This document shows positions 17,175-26,536 of a stretch of DNA of 45,572 bases, piece after piece. Under the pieces are notes generated by a model that was not told the origin of the DNA, did not search any database, and saw only the letters and a program-made list of their open reading frames with translations. Source of the stretch: Lachnospiraceae bacterium (GTDB lineage: Bacteria; Bacillota; Clostridia; Lachnospirales; Lachnospiraceae); assembly GCA_015056725.1 (NCBI GenBank), contig SVFS01000013.1:1-45572 (forward strand). The letters are read 5' to 3'. Position 1 is the stretch's first letter; each line of letters starts with the position of its first letter. Both the position numbers and the translations under genes were made by a program.

Positions 17175-17338
17175 TCTGCCATTCTCCCTTAATATGGTAT
17201 TGATATTAATTTTATTATTCCGTCCTTGGATACGATTACTATAATAATCCTCTATTGTGCACTGTGTGCAAAAATAATTGCATTAACTATATATTTTCTG
17301 TATCCGACTACATCTTGGATTTTTCTGCAATACTATGA

Positions 17339-18214
17339 TTAAATGAGCAATAATCCGCTAAAAAAGGCGAACAGCCCATATCGCATCAGAGAATTTTCAA
17401 TTTCTTGCTTAAATATAAAATAGAAAACACATTCTGTTATTCGCAAAACAAACATATGCAGATAAAATATTAAAACCCCAACCTTTCTCAAATAATCATA
17501 CAATCTGCTTTGTTTTAATTGAATTTGCCAGCAAAAAGGAACAGAAAATATGATGACGGAACAAGAAACACGTACATAACAAAGGCTCTCCCCATTCAAA
17601 GAGTCTAACAAGCATTGCCTCGATAAAAAACAAAAGCATCGATACGAAAAAACAAAATATGTTTGTGGTAATAACCCAACAACATAAAAAGCAGCCGCTA
17701 TAACCAATATACTTTGAATTCTTATTCTTTTTATTAAGTAGCATAAAATCAAAACCACTACTATCGTTTCATGTAAATGTCAAAGATACCAATAACTTCC
17801 CAAGAAGATAAAATCTTTCAGCCATTTCAAAATACCATAAAACACACCTTCAGGTTGGATACGTATACTTTCAAAATAAGCCACTAGCAAATAAACAATC
17901 AACCAAAATATATACAGCCTTAGAATGTTTAATATATAATTCTTCGAAACACCAATATCAAATCTCTCATAGTTTGTTTTTCGGAAGAGAAAATATCCCG
18001 ACGCAATAAAATGGAACAGCTATTCTAGCAAACCAGTACTGTATACCATAATTAAGTAATCTACTATATGTATACAATGGTGCCACATGTATAGCCACAA
18101 CTAAAAAACGTATATAAAGCGAACTAAATCAACGCCATATAGGCGAGTAAAATTTGGGTCGTAGCTTGAAGACGAGACCTTTGTAGTGTCTTTAATAGTA
18201 ATAAATCCCTCCAT
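17339..18214 (-). pseudogene. Acyltransferase-3 family pseudogene
   Basis: A start ATG at 18214 follows no obvious promoter. The frame reads MEGFITIKDTTKVSSS, then LYGVDLVRFIYVF. A frameshift near 18110 then moves VVAIHVAPLYTYSRLLNYG into another frame, and further breaks follow. The last readable piece (17758-17339) ends with GVLIFYLHMFVLRITECVF and hydrophobic helices. The AIHVAPL segment and the membrane pattern fit acyltransferase-3 proteins, but of a different subgroup from the 15570-16583 gene. It is not functional. Confidence 0.65.
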
Positions 18215-18373
18215 TTCTTATAGCGTTTCAACCAGCCCTCCTTGAATTTACAAGTTTTGCCGCAAATGTCTCATATCATTGCAGTCATACCTGCGGCAGA
18301 TAATTAATATAAACTCCGTTTTAACTCTGAAAAAACTCGCCAAAGTACTTGTTCTTATAAACCCCCTACACGC

Positions 18374-18568
18374 TTTCCCCTCCAGCGCATTTACAATCCT
18401 CTCGCATGCCCCATCTTCTCCATACTCCGCCTCACAATCTCCCAATTCCTCATCTGCTGCCATCCCGACAACAGAATTCATATGAATCGGATAAATCGCC
18501 TTCACATCCGGATTCTCGTCCAACACACGACGAATCGCCCAGAACATATTATACCATTCTATCTCCAT
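18374..18568 (-). pseudogene. UDP-GlcNAc 2-epimerase fragment with internal deletion
   Basis: The frame reads WYNMFWAIRRVLDENPDVKA, then IYPIHMNSVV, a recognisable piece of WecB/MnaA-type UDP-N-acetylglucosamine 2-epimerase, and joins directly to a C-terminal-like YGEDGACERIVNALEGK. The intervening part and the whole N-terminal half are missing. It is a relic of a former ManNAc-nucleotide pathway in the locus. The frame continues to 18248 with unrelated residues. Confidence 0.65.
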
Positions 18569-18599
18569 TTGTCATCAACCCTACGACTTAATATTTTAT

Positions 18600-18978
18600 C
18601 ATAGAGGCCACTCTAAATCTATATTTACAGAATAACTTTCATCGACTCTAAACTCGCATAAGATGATTTCCATTTCCCAGACATCTGATTTCAAGATTTC
18701 CGAACGTGCAATTTCATCGCACAAGAATATTCATTTGCAGGCTGGGTCCTGTGATGGTATATGATTGACTTTCACAACCTCCTGTACATTTGGAAGAGCA
18801 TTTGACTTAGCCTCTGATTCCGAGAAAGAATAACCCTGTTTTTTAGCTTACTCACTCAGTTGTAAAAGTTACTGAGATGAATACCATTCTCTTCGCACCA
18901 CTAGTAATCAGAGAGACCGCTTTAACGGCATTCCATGAACAGCCGAATCTGATTCTCTTTAAAAACCCGTTTCCCCAT
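18600..18978 (-). pseudogene. IS66 TnpA remnant
   Basis: From an ATG at 18978 the minus strand reads MGKRVFKENQIRLFMECR, a stop, then SGLSDY, a stop, and WCEENGIHLSNFYN followed by further broken frames down to about 18600. The WCEENGIHxxxFYxW pattern is that of the small IS66 ORF A protein. At least three in-frame stops are present. It lies between the wecB relic and hddC-gmhB. I see nothing else in 18979-19175. Confidence 0.65.
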
Positions 18979-19175
18979 CACGATTATGCTCCTTAAAATA
19001 GAATGAAATGTTAGCAGTTCCCAACAATCATTATAGAGAAAAATATGGTGCTGAAAATCCACTCTAAGATTCGGCTCTTACCGTTCTTCCAGGTAATTGG
19101 TCTTGAATGAATCGGAGATAACTATTTTGCCTCTTTTTCAAATCCATCAACATCACGCGACTCATCAATACACTC

Positions 19176-20471
19176 TTAAAAATTATCTACTACATATTTC
19201 TCAAGCTCTATATGACTATAAAGTGTAACATCCTGCCCGTAATCGCCTTCTCCAATTAATATAGTTTTACAGCCCGCACGTTTTCCTGCTAATATATCAA
19301 TTTCACTATCTCCAACAACAAAGGATTCCTTCAAATCAATATTAAAATCTTTTGCGGCTTTTAATATCATTCCTGGTTCAGGCTTACGACAATCACATGC
19401 TATCTTTAATGCTGGCACCTCTCCTGCATATCCTTTATGAGGATGATGTGGGCAGTAGTATATAGCATCTAAGTATGCTCCTTGTTCACCCAACAAAGTC
19501 TCCATCTTATTATGTATTTCATCTAACTGAGGAACTGTAACCTCTCCTCGTGCCACTACCGGTTGATTAGTAATAACTATAGCTAAATACCCCGAATTAT
19601 TTATCTTCCGTATTACCTCACCTATTCCATCTATCAGTTCAAACTCATCATGATTACGCAAAAATCCAACATATTTATTTATTGTCCCATCCCTATCTAA
19701 AAAAACTGCTTTTTGTACATTTCTTAAATTTTTATTAGTAACCCGACCCTCTCGAAAGTCCTTGCATACCATCTTGTAACGTTCTGGAGTCCCCATATCT
19801 TTCACATACTCAGGACTATCATAACAATACATTTTTCCTGTACCTTCTAAAGGTTTTAAAATTTGCCTATCTAAATCTATTTTTGCGGTATCAATTTCAG
19901 TATCTAATACTTGGGGTGAAATCACATGCAAACCTGCATTAACTCGATTTTTATAAAATCGGGGTCTATTATCTTCCTTCGTCAACCATTTTTGGACCGC
20001 CATGTCTTCATCAGCAATAATAACCCCACTATCATAAGGATGATTATTAGGATGTGTAAACAATGTAACTAATCCCCCATGACTCTTATGATACTCAACA
20101 AAACGTATAAAATTCACATCAAATATTGCATCTGCATTTAAAAGCAAAAAATCTTCTTGCAACTTTTCTTTAATCTTAAACAGCGCACCTGCATTTCCTA
20201 ATGGTTCTTCTTCAAAAAAATACTCAATATTTACTCCAAACGGCTTACCAGTAGAAGGAGACACACCACTTCCATCACCAAAATAATCCATTATTACCTT
20301 TCCCAAATGACTAACTGTTATAATTATGTCTATAAATCCCTGACTTTTTAAACACTCTATCTCATGTTCTAACACCGGTTTCCCTTCAATCATTATCATT
20401 GGCTTTGGAATATCCTTAGCTATTGAAGATATTCTCGTCCCTTTTCCACCAGCCATAATTACAGTCTTCAT
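19176..20471 (-). CDS. Heptose-1-phosphate guanylyltransferase fused to heptose-bisphosphate phosphatase
   Basis: The 431-residue product has two domains. Residues 1-235 are a nucleotidyltransferase (MAGGKGTRISSIAKDIPKPM, LLLNADAIFDV, VNAGLHVISP) like HddC. Residues 250-431 are a HAD-IIIA phosphatase like GmhB: VFLDRDGTIN, VITNQPVVARGE, a zinc-loop pattern CPHHPHKG...CDCRKPEPGM, and VVGDSEIDILAGKRAG. Together they would catalyse the dephosphorylation and GDP-transfer steps to GDP-D-glycero-alpha-D-manno-heptose, with gmhA and hddA about 10 kb upstream in the same operon. GGAGGAG precedes the ATG. It is an intact gene within a run of pseudogenes, suggesting selection to keep it. Confidence 0.85.
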   Translation of the reverse strand: MKTVIMAGGKGTRISSIAKDIPKPMIMIEGKPVLEHEIECLKSQGFIDIIITVSHLGKVIMDYFGDGSGVSPSTGKPFGVNIEYFFEEEPLGNAGALFKIKEKLQEDFLLLNADAIFDVNFIRFVEYHKSHGGLVTLFTHPNNHPYDSGVIIADEDMAVQKWLTKEDNRPRFYKNRVNAGLHVISPQVLDTEIDTAKIDLDRQILKPLEGTGKMYCYDSPEYVKDMGTPERYKMVCKDFREGRVTNKNLRNVQKAVFLDRDGTINKYVGFLRNHDEFELIDGIGEVIRKINNSGYLAIVITNQPVVARGEVTVPQLDEIHNKMETLLGEQGAYLDAIYYCPHHPHKGYAGEVPALKIACDCRKPEPGMILKAAKDFNIDLKESFVVGDSEIDILAGKRAGCKTILIGEGDYGQDVTLYSHIELEKYVVDNF

Positions 20472-20540
20472 TATTTCTCCTCCAATATTTATGCTAAATG
20501 CCCGTTAGTTCATGTATCATCACTTATCTAAATAATGCAC

Positions 20541-21560
20541 TTAAGCTTGTTCTCGTCTTATCCTCATTTTTCTCAATAGCTTACGGAATGCTATAATATT
20601 AATATTACTAGTATATTTTACAACAAGAATTGCAATTTTTTTGTTAAGCTTTTTTGTATGTTCTTCTTTCCATATCAAAATCCCAAACTCAGGAGAAAAC
20701 TTATCTAGTACTTTCATAGAAAATCGATAACATTTTATATAACCATACTTTTCTTTAGCTATACCATAGTGAGCAGTCTCATGATCACTCTCCATAACAT
20801 AAAAAAGCGTTTGTCGAAAGATTAAGATAGGTTTTTTACACTTGCTTTCTCTTACTCTCTTTAATCGAACAATCAAAATCTAGTTCTTCTAGCTCTCTCA
20901 ATGAACAGCTCAATTCAAATATCCTTTTTTCTGGTTCAAAAAATGACCCTGTCTTTTTATTTATTACAACCCCTGAAATATTCGCCTTATAAAACTCTGG
21001 CGGGGCATAATTCCATACTTCGTCCATATATACAAACGTATTTCCCTTTTGTGACAGTTGCCCCAAAACAAAATCATGTGAGTGAATCCCATATTCTTTA
21101 GCGAAATATTTGTTAACATCCTCTATCATCCGATACTGTTCTATACTAAAAACAATGCCAGTGGTATGACTTGCAAAAAAGAAATATTCATTAAGGCATT
21201 TCTCGGACTTTCAAATACGAAAAACTCTCTACCCACCCGAACATATTTGTACATACCCCATTGCAATTTCTATATTCATCTAAATAGTCAACCAGTTTAG
21301 TTAATTTGTTAGGCAAACGTGAATCTCTATCGTGTAAATGAAATGCAAATATACCATCCACATAATCAAAAGCATTTTTCCAATTTGTCCTTGCTTTGAT
21401 ATCTGTATGACCTCGCTATACTGTCACTCTGCTATCCGTTTTCTTCCAATAGGAGAAAAAATCTTTCCGTTGTATTGAAGTGTCTGAAATTACTAATCAA
21501 ATCTCTCATCCTTAACCTCAAGAATCTTTTCAACTTGAATTGCTACCATCTCACTGATAT
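20541..21560 (-). pseudogene. Family 2 glycosyltransferase pseudogene
   Basis: Pieces in different frames match the intact glycosyltransferase at 14468-15553. Frame 20541-20876 carries MESDHETAHYGIAKEKYG, and frame 20836-21129 carries EYGIHSHDFVLGQLSQKG and VWNYAPPEFYKANISGV. Further upstream to about 21560 lie broken matches to the N-terminal domain (LEKILEVKDERFD, FAFHLHDRDS-like residues). There are at least three frame changes, so it is inactive. Confidence 0.75.
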
Positions 21561-21879
21561 AACATCTCAGTTCCTTCCTCTAAAGCTGCAAATCCGTGTG
21601 CAACCCTCTTGTAATATGTAGTGCTCTGTGATTTTCTTCACTCAACTCAATCCCTATCCATTCCTTATATGTTGAACTATTTGTTCGCAGATCTACAATA
21701 ACATCCCCCTTCTTTCCTGAAACAGAAACAAATGTTTCATCTAAACTCAATTCCTGCATTCTTATACGCAGCCTTCACAAATAATTTTGTAAAGTTCCTA
21801 TATTATCCCCAACAAAAAAATAATCTAAAAGAAATGCGCCTTTAAGTACCAACTCCTCAAAACCAAATCCTACTATCAC
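21560..21879 (-). pseudogene. RmlC-type epimerase pseudogene
   Basis: From a GTG at 21879 the minus strand reads VIVGFGFEELVLKGAFLLDY, then FFVGDN. After a break come ELSLDETFVSVSGKKGDVIVD and SSTYKEWIGIELSEENH. These match the intact gene at 16611-17174 segment by segment, but the RGLHFQ catalytic region is deleted and stops interrupt the rest. Confidence 0.75.
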
Positions 21880-21899
21880 TTTTCTCTCGCTATATTAAC

Positions 21900-22889
21900 C
21901 TCAAGTGCTTACTATTAACCAATCTTTTACGCAGTACATCCATAAACGCAGCGATAAAACATAATATTAACGCATAGATATAATAGTTATCGCCACCGCT
22001 TTATTAGATGCTTTCAAAAAAATACACACACTTTCTTGCAACAATTGTTTCTGTTAATAAGTATATCTCCAAAGTATGAGGCGCGATCATACTACACGCT
22101 CTGGCCTATTCCCTACAAACGATTTATTGCAAGTAATTTTTAAATAAAGAAAAAAATAAACAAATTGCAGAAAAAAACAATAACTGGATTACGATACTCT
22201 ATGCTGAATCTGTATGACAAATTCTGATTCCCTATATAATATAACAAAATACATGCTCGATATTTCTCACTGTCAACACCACATACTTAAAACAAATGCC
22301 CTTGTACTCATTTTTTCTTCCAAATCAAATTTCTTTATCCCGTAGCCATAACAATAAATATACAACATAGGAAGAAAAGACAATGCCCCTCCTACTCATT
22401 CTATTGCAGCACAAATCCGATACACGAATTCAGTGCAAAAATAACCACAATAAACTTTACATACTGTTTCCCATCTAATCTGCCGAGTGCTGGATTAAGT
22501 ACCACCGAAAACAACTATAAGAGTAAATAAATTATCAAAAGCCAGTACGAACGCCATCCAAACAGACCATTTTTGACAAAGCCTACTATAGACCATGTTT
22601 CCACTTTTACAATCAAAGCAAATAAATGTTGAGTAAAACCCCCTAATGTTACCAAACCTATGGCTTTTTTATCATAAATATCTTCTCAAAATATCCGGAG
22701 TTTAAGAAATACATATTTACGCCACAGAACTCGCACACATTATTATAAACTCCGCCGGCGAACCATCGTGCCAGACATACAGACCCTCCTGTAACTTTGT
22801 AAAACCAAGTCCGTGTTCTATAATGTGAATACACATAACACCAAGCATCAACAAACCCCGCAAAATATCTAATGAACTTTTTCTTTCAT
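21900..22889 (-). pseudogene. Acyltransferase-3 pseudogene
   Basis: The ATG at 22889 overlaps the stop codon of the reductase gene (ATGA), so it was once translationally coupled to it. After a frameshift within the first codons it reads SSLDILRGLLMLGVMCIHII, EHGLGFTKLQEGLYVWHDGS and FIIMCASSVA, matching the intact protein at 15570-16583. The C-terminal end also survives (MIAPHTLEIYLLTETIVARK near 22050). The middle is scrambled, with many stops. Confidence 0.75.
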
Positions 22890-23788
22890 TTGCTCCTCCT
22901 TATCGCTTGAACCCCATTTTCAAAAGATATCTGCGCTTCATACCCTGTATCGCGGCTTAACTTACTACAATCAAAACTTTCAATTGGTACTGACACTCCA
23001 TTATAAGGTATAGCTCCCAAATGTAATTCCTTATCTGGGTTGATAATATCCCGCATTGTTTTAATATATTCCTTAAGTCTCCGCGGTTTTCCACTTCCAA
23101 TATAATATGAATGATTATTTTTTCCACTCATTCCAATATGAAACAATCCATTTGCGACATCACGTACTTCCACAAAATCATAATACTGCTCTCCTGAAGT
23201 AAAATTTGCTGGCACATTAGAAGCAAGTAAATCATACGCAAAATTAATAAAATTACTGCTCCGGTCATCTGCGCCATAAGTATTAGGTATAATCGCCCAC
23301 AAATGATCCATACCCATCGTATTACATTCTGCTTTACTCATAAATCGAGCAGCAATCTTAGCTGCGCCATACTCACTAACAATGTTTGGAGTAGAACCAT
23401 CCAAAGAAGAATACGCGTAAACATCTTGTTCTGCCGTCGTTCCTGCCCCCACAAATCGTTTACATCCTACCTTTTTTGCTGCAGCAATTGCTTCCATTTC
23501 CCATCTAATACTTTTTATTTGTAGGTTATAATCACCTCTATCCTTTCCGGTAATTCCAGCCCAGACCAAATGAAAAAAAACATCTGCACTATTTATCTGA
23601 TTATACAGATGAAGAATGTTATCCATATCGCAAAACACTGGCACCACATTTTTCAATTTTCTTAATTCTTCACTGTACGATGTTTCACATCTCAAAACAG
23701 CATACACTTTTATGTTGTGATATGACAAAGTTTTGCAAAGCTCTGTACCAATAAACCCATTTGCACCGGTTATAATTGCAGATTTCAT
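22886..23788 (-). CDS. NAD(P)-dependent 4-reductase of CDP-3,6-dideoxyhexose synthesis
   Basis: The product (about 300 residues) starts MKSAIITGANGFIGTELCK at the ATG 23788, which follows GGGGAGAAG; the longer frame from 23869 lacks a ribosome site. It has the SDR loop TGANGFIG, VWAGITG, and YGAAKIAARF as the YxxxK pair. It resembles Abe/Prt/AscF-type enzymes that reduce the 4-keto group of CDP-3,6-dideoxy-4-ketohexoses. Position right after rfbFGH supports this. Which sugar results (abequose, paratose, tyvelose precursor or ascarylose) cannot be told from the sequence. It is separated from rfbH by about 250 nt in which I see nothing. Confidence 0.7.
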   Translation of the reverse strand: MKSAIITGANGFIGTELCKTLSYHNIKVYAVLRCETSYSEELRKLKNVVPVFCDMDNILHLYNQINSADVFFHLVWAGITGKDRGDYNLQIKSIRWEMEAIAAAKKVGCKRFVGAGTTAEQDVYAYSSLDGSTPNIVSEYGAAKIAARFMSKAECNTMGMDHLWAIIPNTYGADDRSSNFINFAYDLLASNVPANFTSGEQYYDFVEVRDVANGLFHIGMSGKNNHSYYIGSGKPRRLKEYIKTMRDIINPDKELHLGAIPYNGVSVPIESFDCSKLSRDTGYEAQISFENGVQAIRRSK

Positions 23789-24040
23789 AAACTTCTCCCC
23801 TACTGTTTTCTTTTGATGCCACTTTCCCGCTCTATTTGTATAAATTGTGTTATTCCTCAATAGAGCCATGAGTCCGACAAACCCAGAATCATTGCTCTAA
23901 TAGCGCAAATCGCTCTTCCTTACTAAGATGCTAAACATAACAGAAACCACAATCAATATCGAATTAACACAAATGACGCAATGTTCTTTACAAATGAATA
24001 ATCCTTATCTACCCTACCTCAAAAAGAGACCACTCTTAAC

Positions 24041-25459
24041 TTATTGATTGACTGCATCAATAATAACGGTAGCCATATACTCAAGCATTTTATCCGTCAT
24101 TCCCGGATATACACCAACCCAAAAGGTATTATTCATGATAAATTCCGTATTTTCAAGTCCTCCAGAAACACGATATGCATCTGTGTTACGAATCTGATCA
24201 AAACATGGATGTTTAATTAGATTACCGCTAAATAATAACCTTGTCTGTACATTATGTTCTTCAATATATCGAATAACCTTATTTCGATCTACTCCCTTCT
24301 CTGGTCGAACCGAAATCAAAAAACCAAACCACGACGGAACACTTTTATCTGCTGGCTCTGGAAGAATTATCTTATCCGATATCGGCTTGAGTAACGTATA
24401 AAGTTGCTCCCAATTATGTCTTCTTTTTTCAATAAAAGTTGGGAACTTCTTTAACTGTTCGACTCCAACTGCCGCCTGTAAGTCAGTAACCTTAAGGTTA
24501 TATCCAAAATGACTATAAACATATTTATGGTCATATCCTTGCGGAAGCTGACCATATTGCCCATCATACCTATGTCCACAAAGATTATCATGTCCTGAAG
24601 GACAAACACAATCACGCCCCCAATCACGGAACGAAAGAATTAGTCTATTTAAAACAGCGTTATCCGTATAGACACATCCACCCTCTCCCATCGTCATATG
24701 GTGCGGTGGATAAAAAGAGGACGTTCCTATATCTCCCCACGTACCCGTAAATTTTGTCACATCATTAATTGTATACTTTGTACCAAGTGCATCACAGTTA
24801 TCCTCAATAAGCCAAAGATTATGCTTGTCACAAAAACTCTTCACATTCTCCAAATCAAACGGATTTCCAAGCGTATGTGCAATCATAACTGCTTTTGTTT
24901 TATTACTAAGTGCCTCTTCAAGTTTTGTGACATCAATATTATACTGTGGAACAGTAACATCCACAAACACTGGTACTGCACCATACTGAATAATTGGCGT
25001 CACAGTTGTCGGAAAACCACATGCAACTGTAATAACTTCATCTCCGCGCTTTATCTGGCGTTCTCCCAGTTCTTGAGCCGTAAGTACCGTAAAAGCAATA
25101 AGATTCGCGGAAGAACCACTATTAACAAGATGTGCATACTTTACCCCAATCCATTTTGCAAATTCTTTTTCAAACTCATCAGAAAATCTTCCCGTCGTCA
25201 GCCAAAAATCAAGCATAGCTTCAGTCAAACTCTGCATTTCCTTCTCATCATATACCCTAGACGCATAAGAAACTCTATCTCCCGGTCTAAAATTTTTTTT
25301 ATTTTCTATCGGTTCCTTAAATTCGTAATAATACTCTGCAACTAAATTTTTAATCTGCTCTCTTGCTTCTTTTTCACTTTTCCAACTACTCATAAACGCC
25401 TCCATATCTAGTTCAATAATTTCTTTTTTCTTAACAATTACTTGTTCATTTTCATTCAA
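24041..25459 (-). CDS. rfbH: CDP-4-keto-6-deoxyglucose 3-dehydrase (E1)
   Basis: The 472-residue product is a DegT-fold enzyme with HLVNSGSSANLIAFTVL, EDNCDALGTKY and SFYPPHHMTMGEGG. In the last motif a His replaces the PLP-binding Lys of ordinary aminotransferases, the hallmark of RfbH/DdhC/AscC-type dehydrases. These use PMP and an iron-sulfur cluster to remove the C3 hydroxyl from CDP-4-keto-6-deoxyglucose. Cysteines suited to the cluster are present around CVCPSGHDNLCGH. The partner reductase (RfbI/DdhD) is not in this window. It is part of the rfbF-rfbG-rfbH run. Confidence 0.92.
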   Translation of the reverse strand: MNENEQVIVKKKEIIELDMEAFMSSWKSEKEAREQIKNLVAEYYYEFKEPIENKKNFRPGDRVSYASRVYDEKEMQSLTEAMLDFWLTTGRFSDEFEKEFAKWIGVKYAHLVNSGSSANLIAFTVLTAQELGERQIKRGDEVITVACGFPTTVTPIIQYGAVPVFVDVTVPQYNIDVTKLEEALSNKTKAVMIAHTLGNPFDLENVKSFCDKHNLWLIEDNCDALGTKYTINDVTKFTGTWGDIGTSSFYPPHHMTMGEGGCVYTDNAVLNRLILSFRDWGRDCVCPSGHDNLCGHRYDGQYGQLPQGYDHKYVYSHFGYNLKVTDLQAAVGVEQLKKFPTFIEKRRHNWEQLYTLLKPISDKIILPEPADKSVPSWFGFLISVRPEKGVDRNKVIRYIEEHNVQTRLLFSGNLIKHPCFDQIRNTDAYRVSGGLENTEFIMNNTFWVGVYPGMTDKMLEYMATVIIDAVNQ

Positions 25460-25470
25460 AAAACAACTCG

Positions 25471-26535
25471 CTATTCGTTAAAACACAAAAATTCATCAAT
25501 CTCTCTATCCATCTCCTCTGATAAGTTGCCCTTTTCTATCCAGACCTTACTAAAACGGCATACCATCTCCATACACACTCTCATATGCCACCTCGGTTTC
25601 CACCCAAATGTTTTCTTTAATTTACCACAATCAAGTTTTAAGAAATTTGCTTCGTGTGGCGCACATTTCTCTTCAATGTTTACCCAAGCAGCGCCTTGAC
25701 CCCAACATTCGCAGAATATATCAACAAGTTCACCTGTAGTAAGACAATCACATTCATCTGGCCCCACATTATAATGACCTTGATAACTTCTCTCCTTATA
25801 TTGCTTTTCGACTATCTCAAGATATACAATCAAAGGCTCAAGAACATGCTGATACGGACGCACCGAATATGGGTTTCTTACTTCTATTTTTTTTCCAGCT
25901 ACCATTGCCCGAACGCAATCTGGAATAATTCTATCATTAGCAAAATCTCCTCCTCCGATAACATTACCAGCACGTGCTGTCGAGATAGCAACATCCTTTC
26001 CATCGAAAAAACTGCTTTTAAAACTGTGTGTTACCAATTCCGAACAACTTTTACTGTTTGAATAAGGGTCAAAACCATCAAGTGGCTCTATCTCTCTGTA
26101 CCCCCAGCACCATTCATTATTCTGATAAACCTTATCAGTTGTAACGTTCAAAACACTCTTAACATTCGGATGAAGTCTAACGCATTCTAACAGATTTACT
26201 GTTCCCATTACATTCGTTTCATACGTATAGACTGGCATTCTATATGAGTCACGTACTATTGGTTGTGCGGCAAGATGAAAAACAATCTCTGGTTCATACT
26301 TGTCAAAAACATTTTTCAAACTTTCAAAATCTCTTATATCACCCTTTATATGACATATCTTGTCCCTAATCCCCGACATTTCAAATAACGACATCTCCTT
26401 ATCAGAACATCTAGAATACCCTATCACATTTGCCCCTGCATTCACTAAAACTTTAGTAAGCCACGTTCCCTTAAAGCCCGTGTGCCCTGTAATTAAAACC
26501 CTTTTCCCTTTATAAAAACTCAAATCCAACGCCAT
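25471..26535 (-). CDS. rfbG: CDP-glucose 4,6-dehydratase
   Basis: The product (about 354 residues) starts MALDLSFYKGKRVLITGHTG at 26535, one base after the rfbF stop. A longer open frame to 26694 merely overlaps rfbF. It has TGHTGFKGTWL, NVTTDKVYQNNEW and YSNSKS as the YxxxK pair, and GRAGNVIGGGDFA. The TGHTGFKG/KVYxNxEW combination is characteristic of CDP-glucose (rather than dTDP-glucose) dehydratases. It makes CDP-4-keto-6-deoxyglucose for RfbH. Confidence 0.92.
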   Translation of the reverse strand: MALDLSFYKGKRVLITGHTGFKGTWLTKVLVNAGANVIGYSRCSDKEMSLFEMSGIRDKICHIKGDIRDFESLKNVFDKYEPEIVFHLAAQPIVRDSYRMPVYTYETNVMGTVNLLECVRLHPNVKSVLNVTTDKVYQNNEWCWGYREIEPLDGFDPYSNSKSCSELVTHSFKSSFFDGKDVAISTARAGNVIGGGDFANDRIIPDCVRAMVAGKKIEVRNPYSVRPYQHVLEPLIVYLEIVEKQYKERSYQGHYNVGPDECDCLTTGELVDIFCECWGQGAAWVNIEEKCAPHEANFLKLDCGKLKKTFGWKPRWHMRVCMEMVCRFSKVWIEKGNLSEEMDREIDEFLCFNE

Positions 26536-26536
26536 T

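Noticed and set aside
22886-23869. A longer form of the dideoxyhexose reductase
   Set aside because: The first 27 codons lack a ribosome site, while GGGGAGAAG precedes the ATG at 23788 and the Rossmann motif then sits at the usual place.
24698-25345. Long plus-strand open frame opposite rfbH
   Set aside because: It is the reverse of a clear, motif-rich gene, has no ribosome site and encodes an unnatural composition. The same holds for the other long frames opposite polysaccharide genes.
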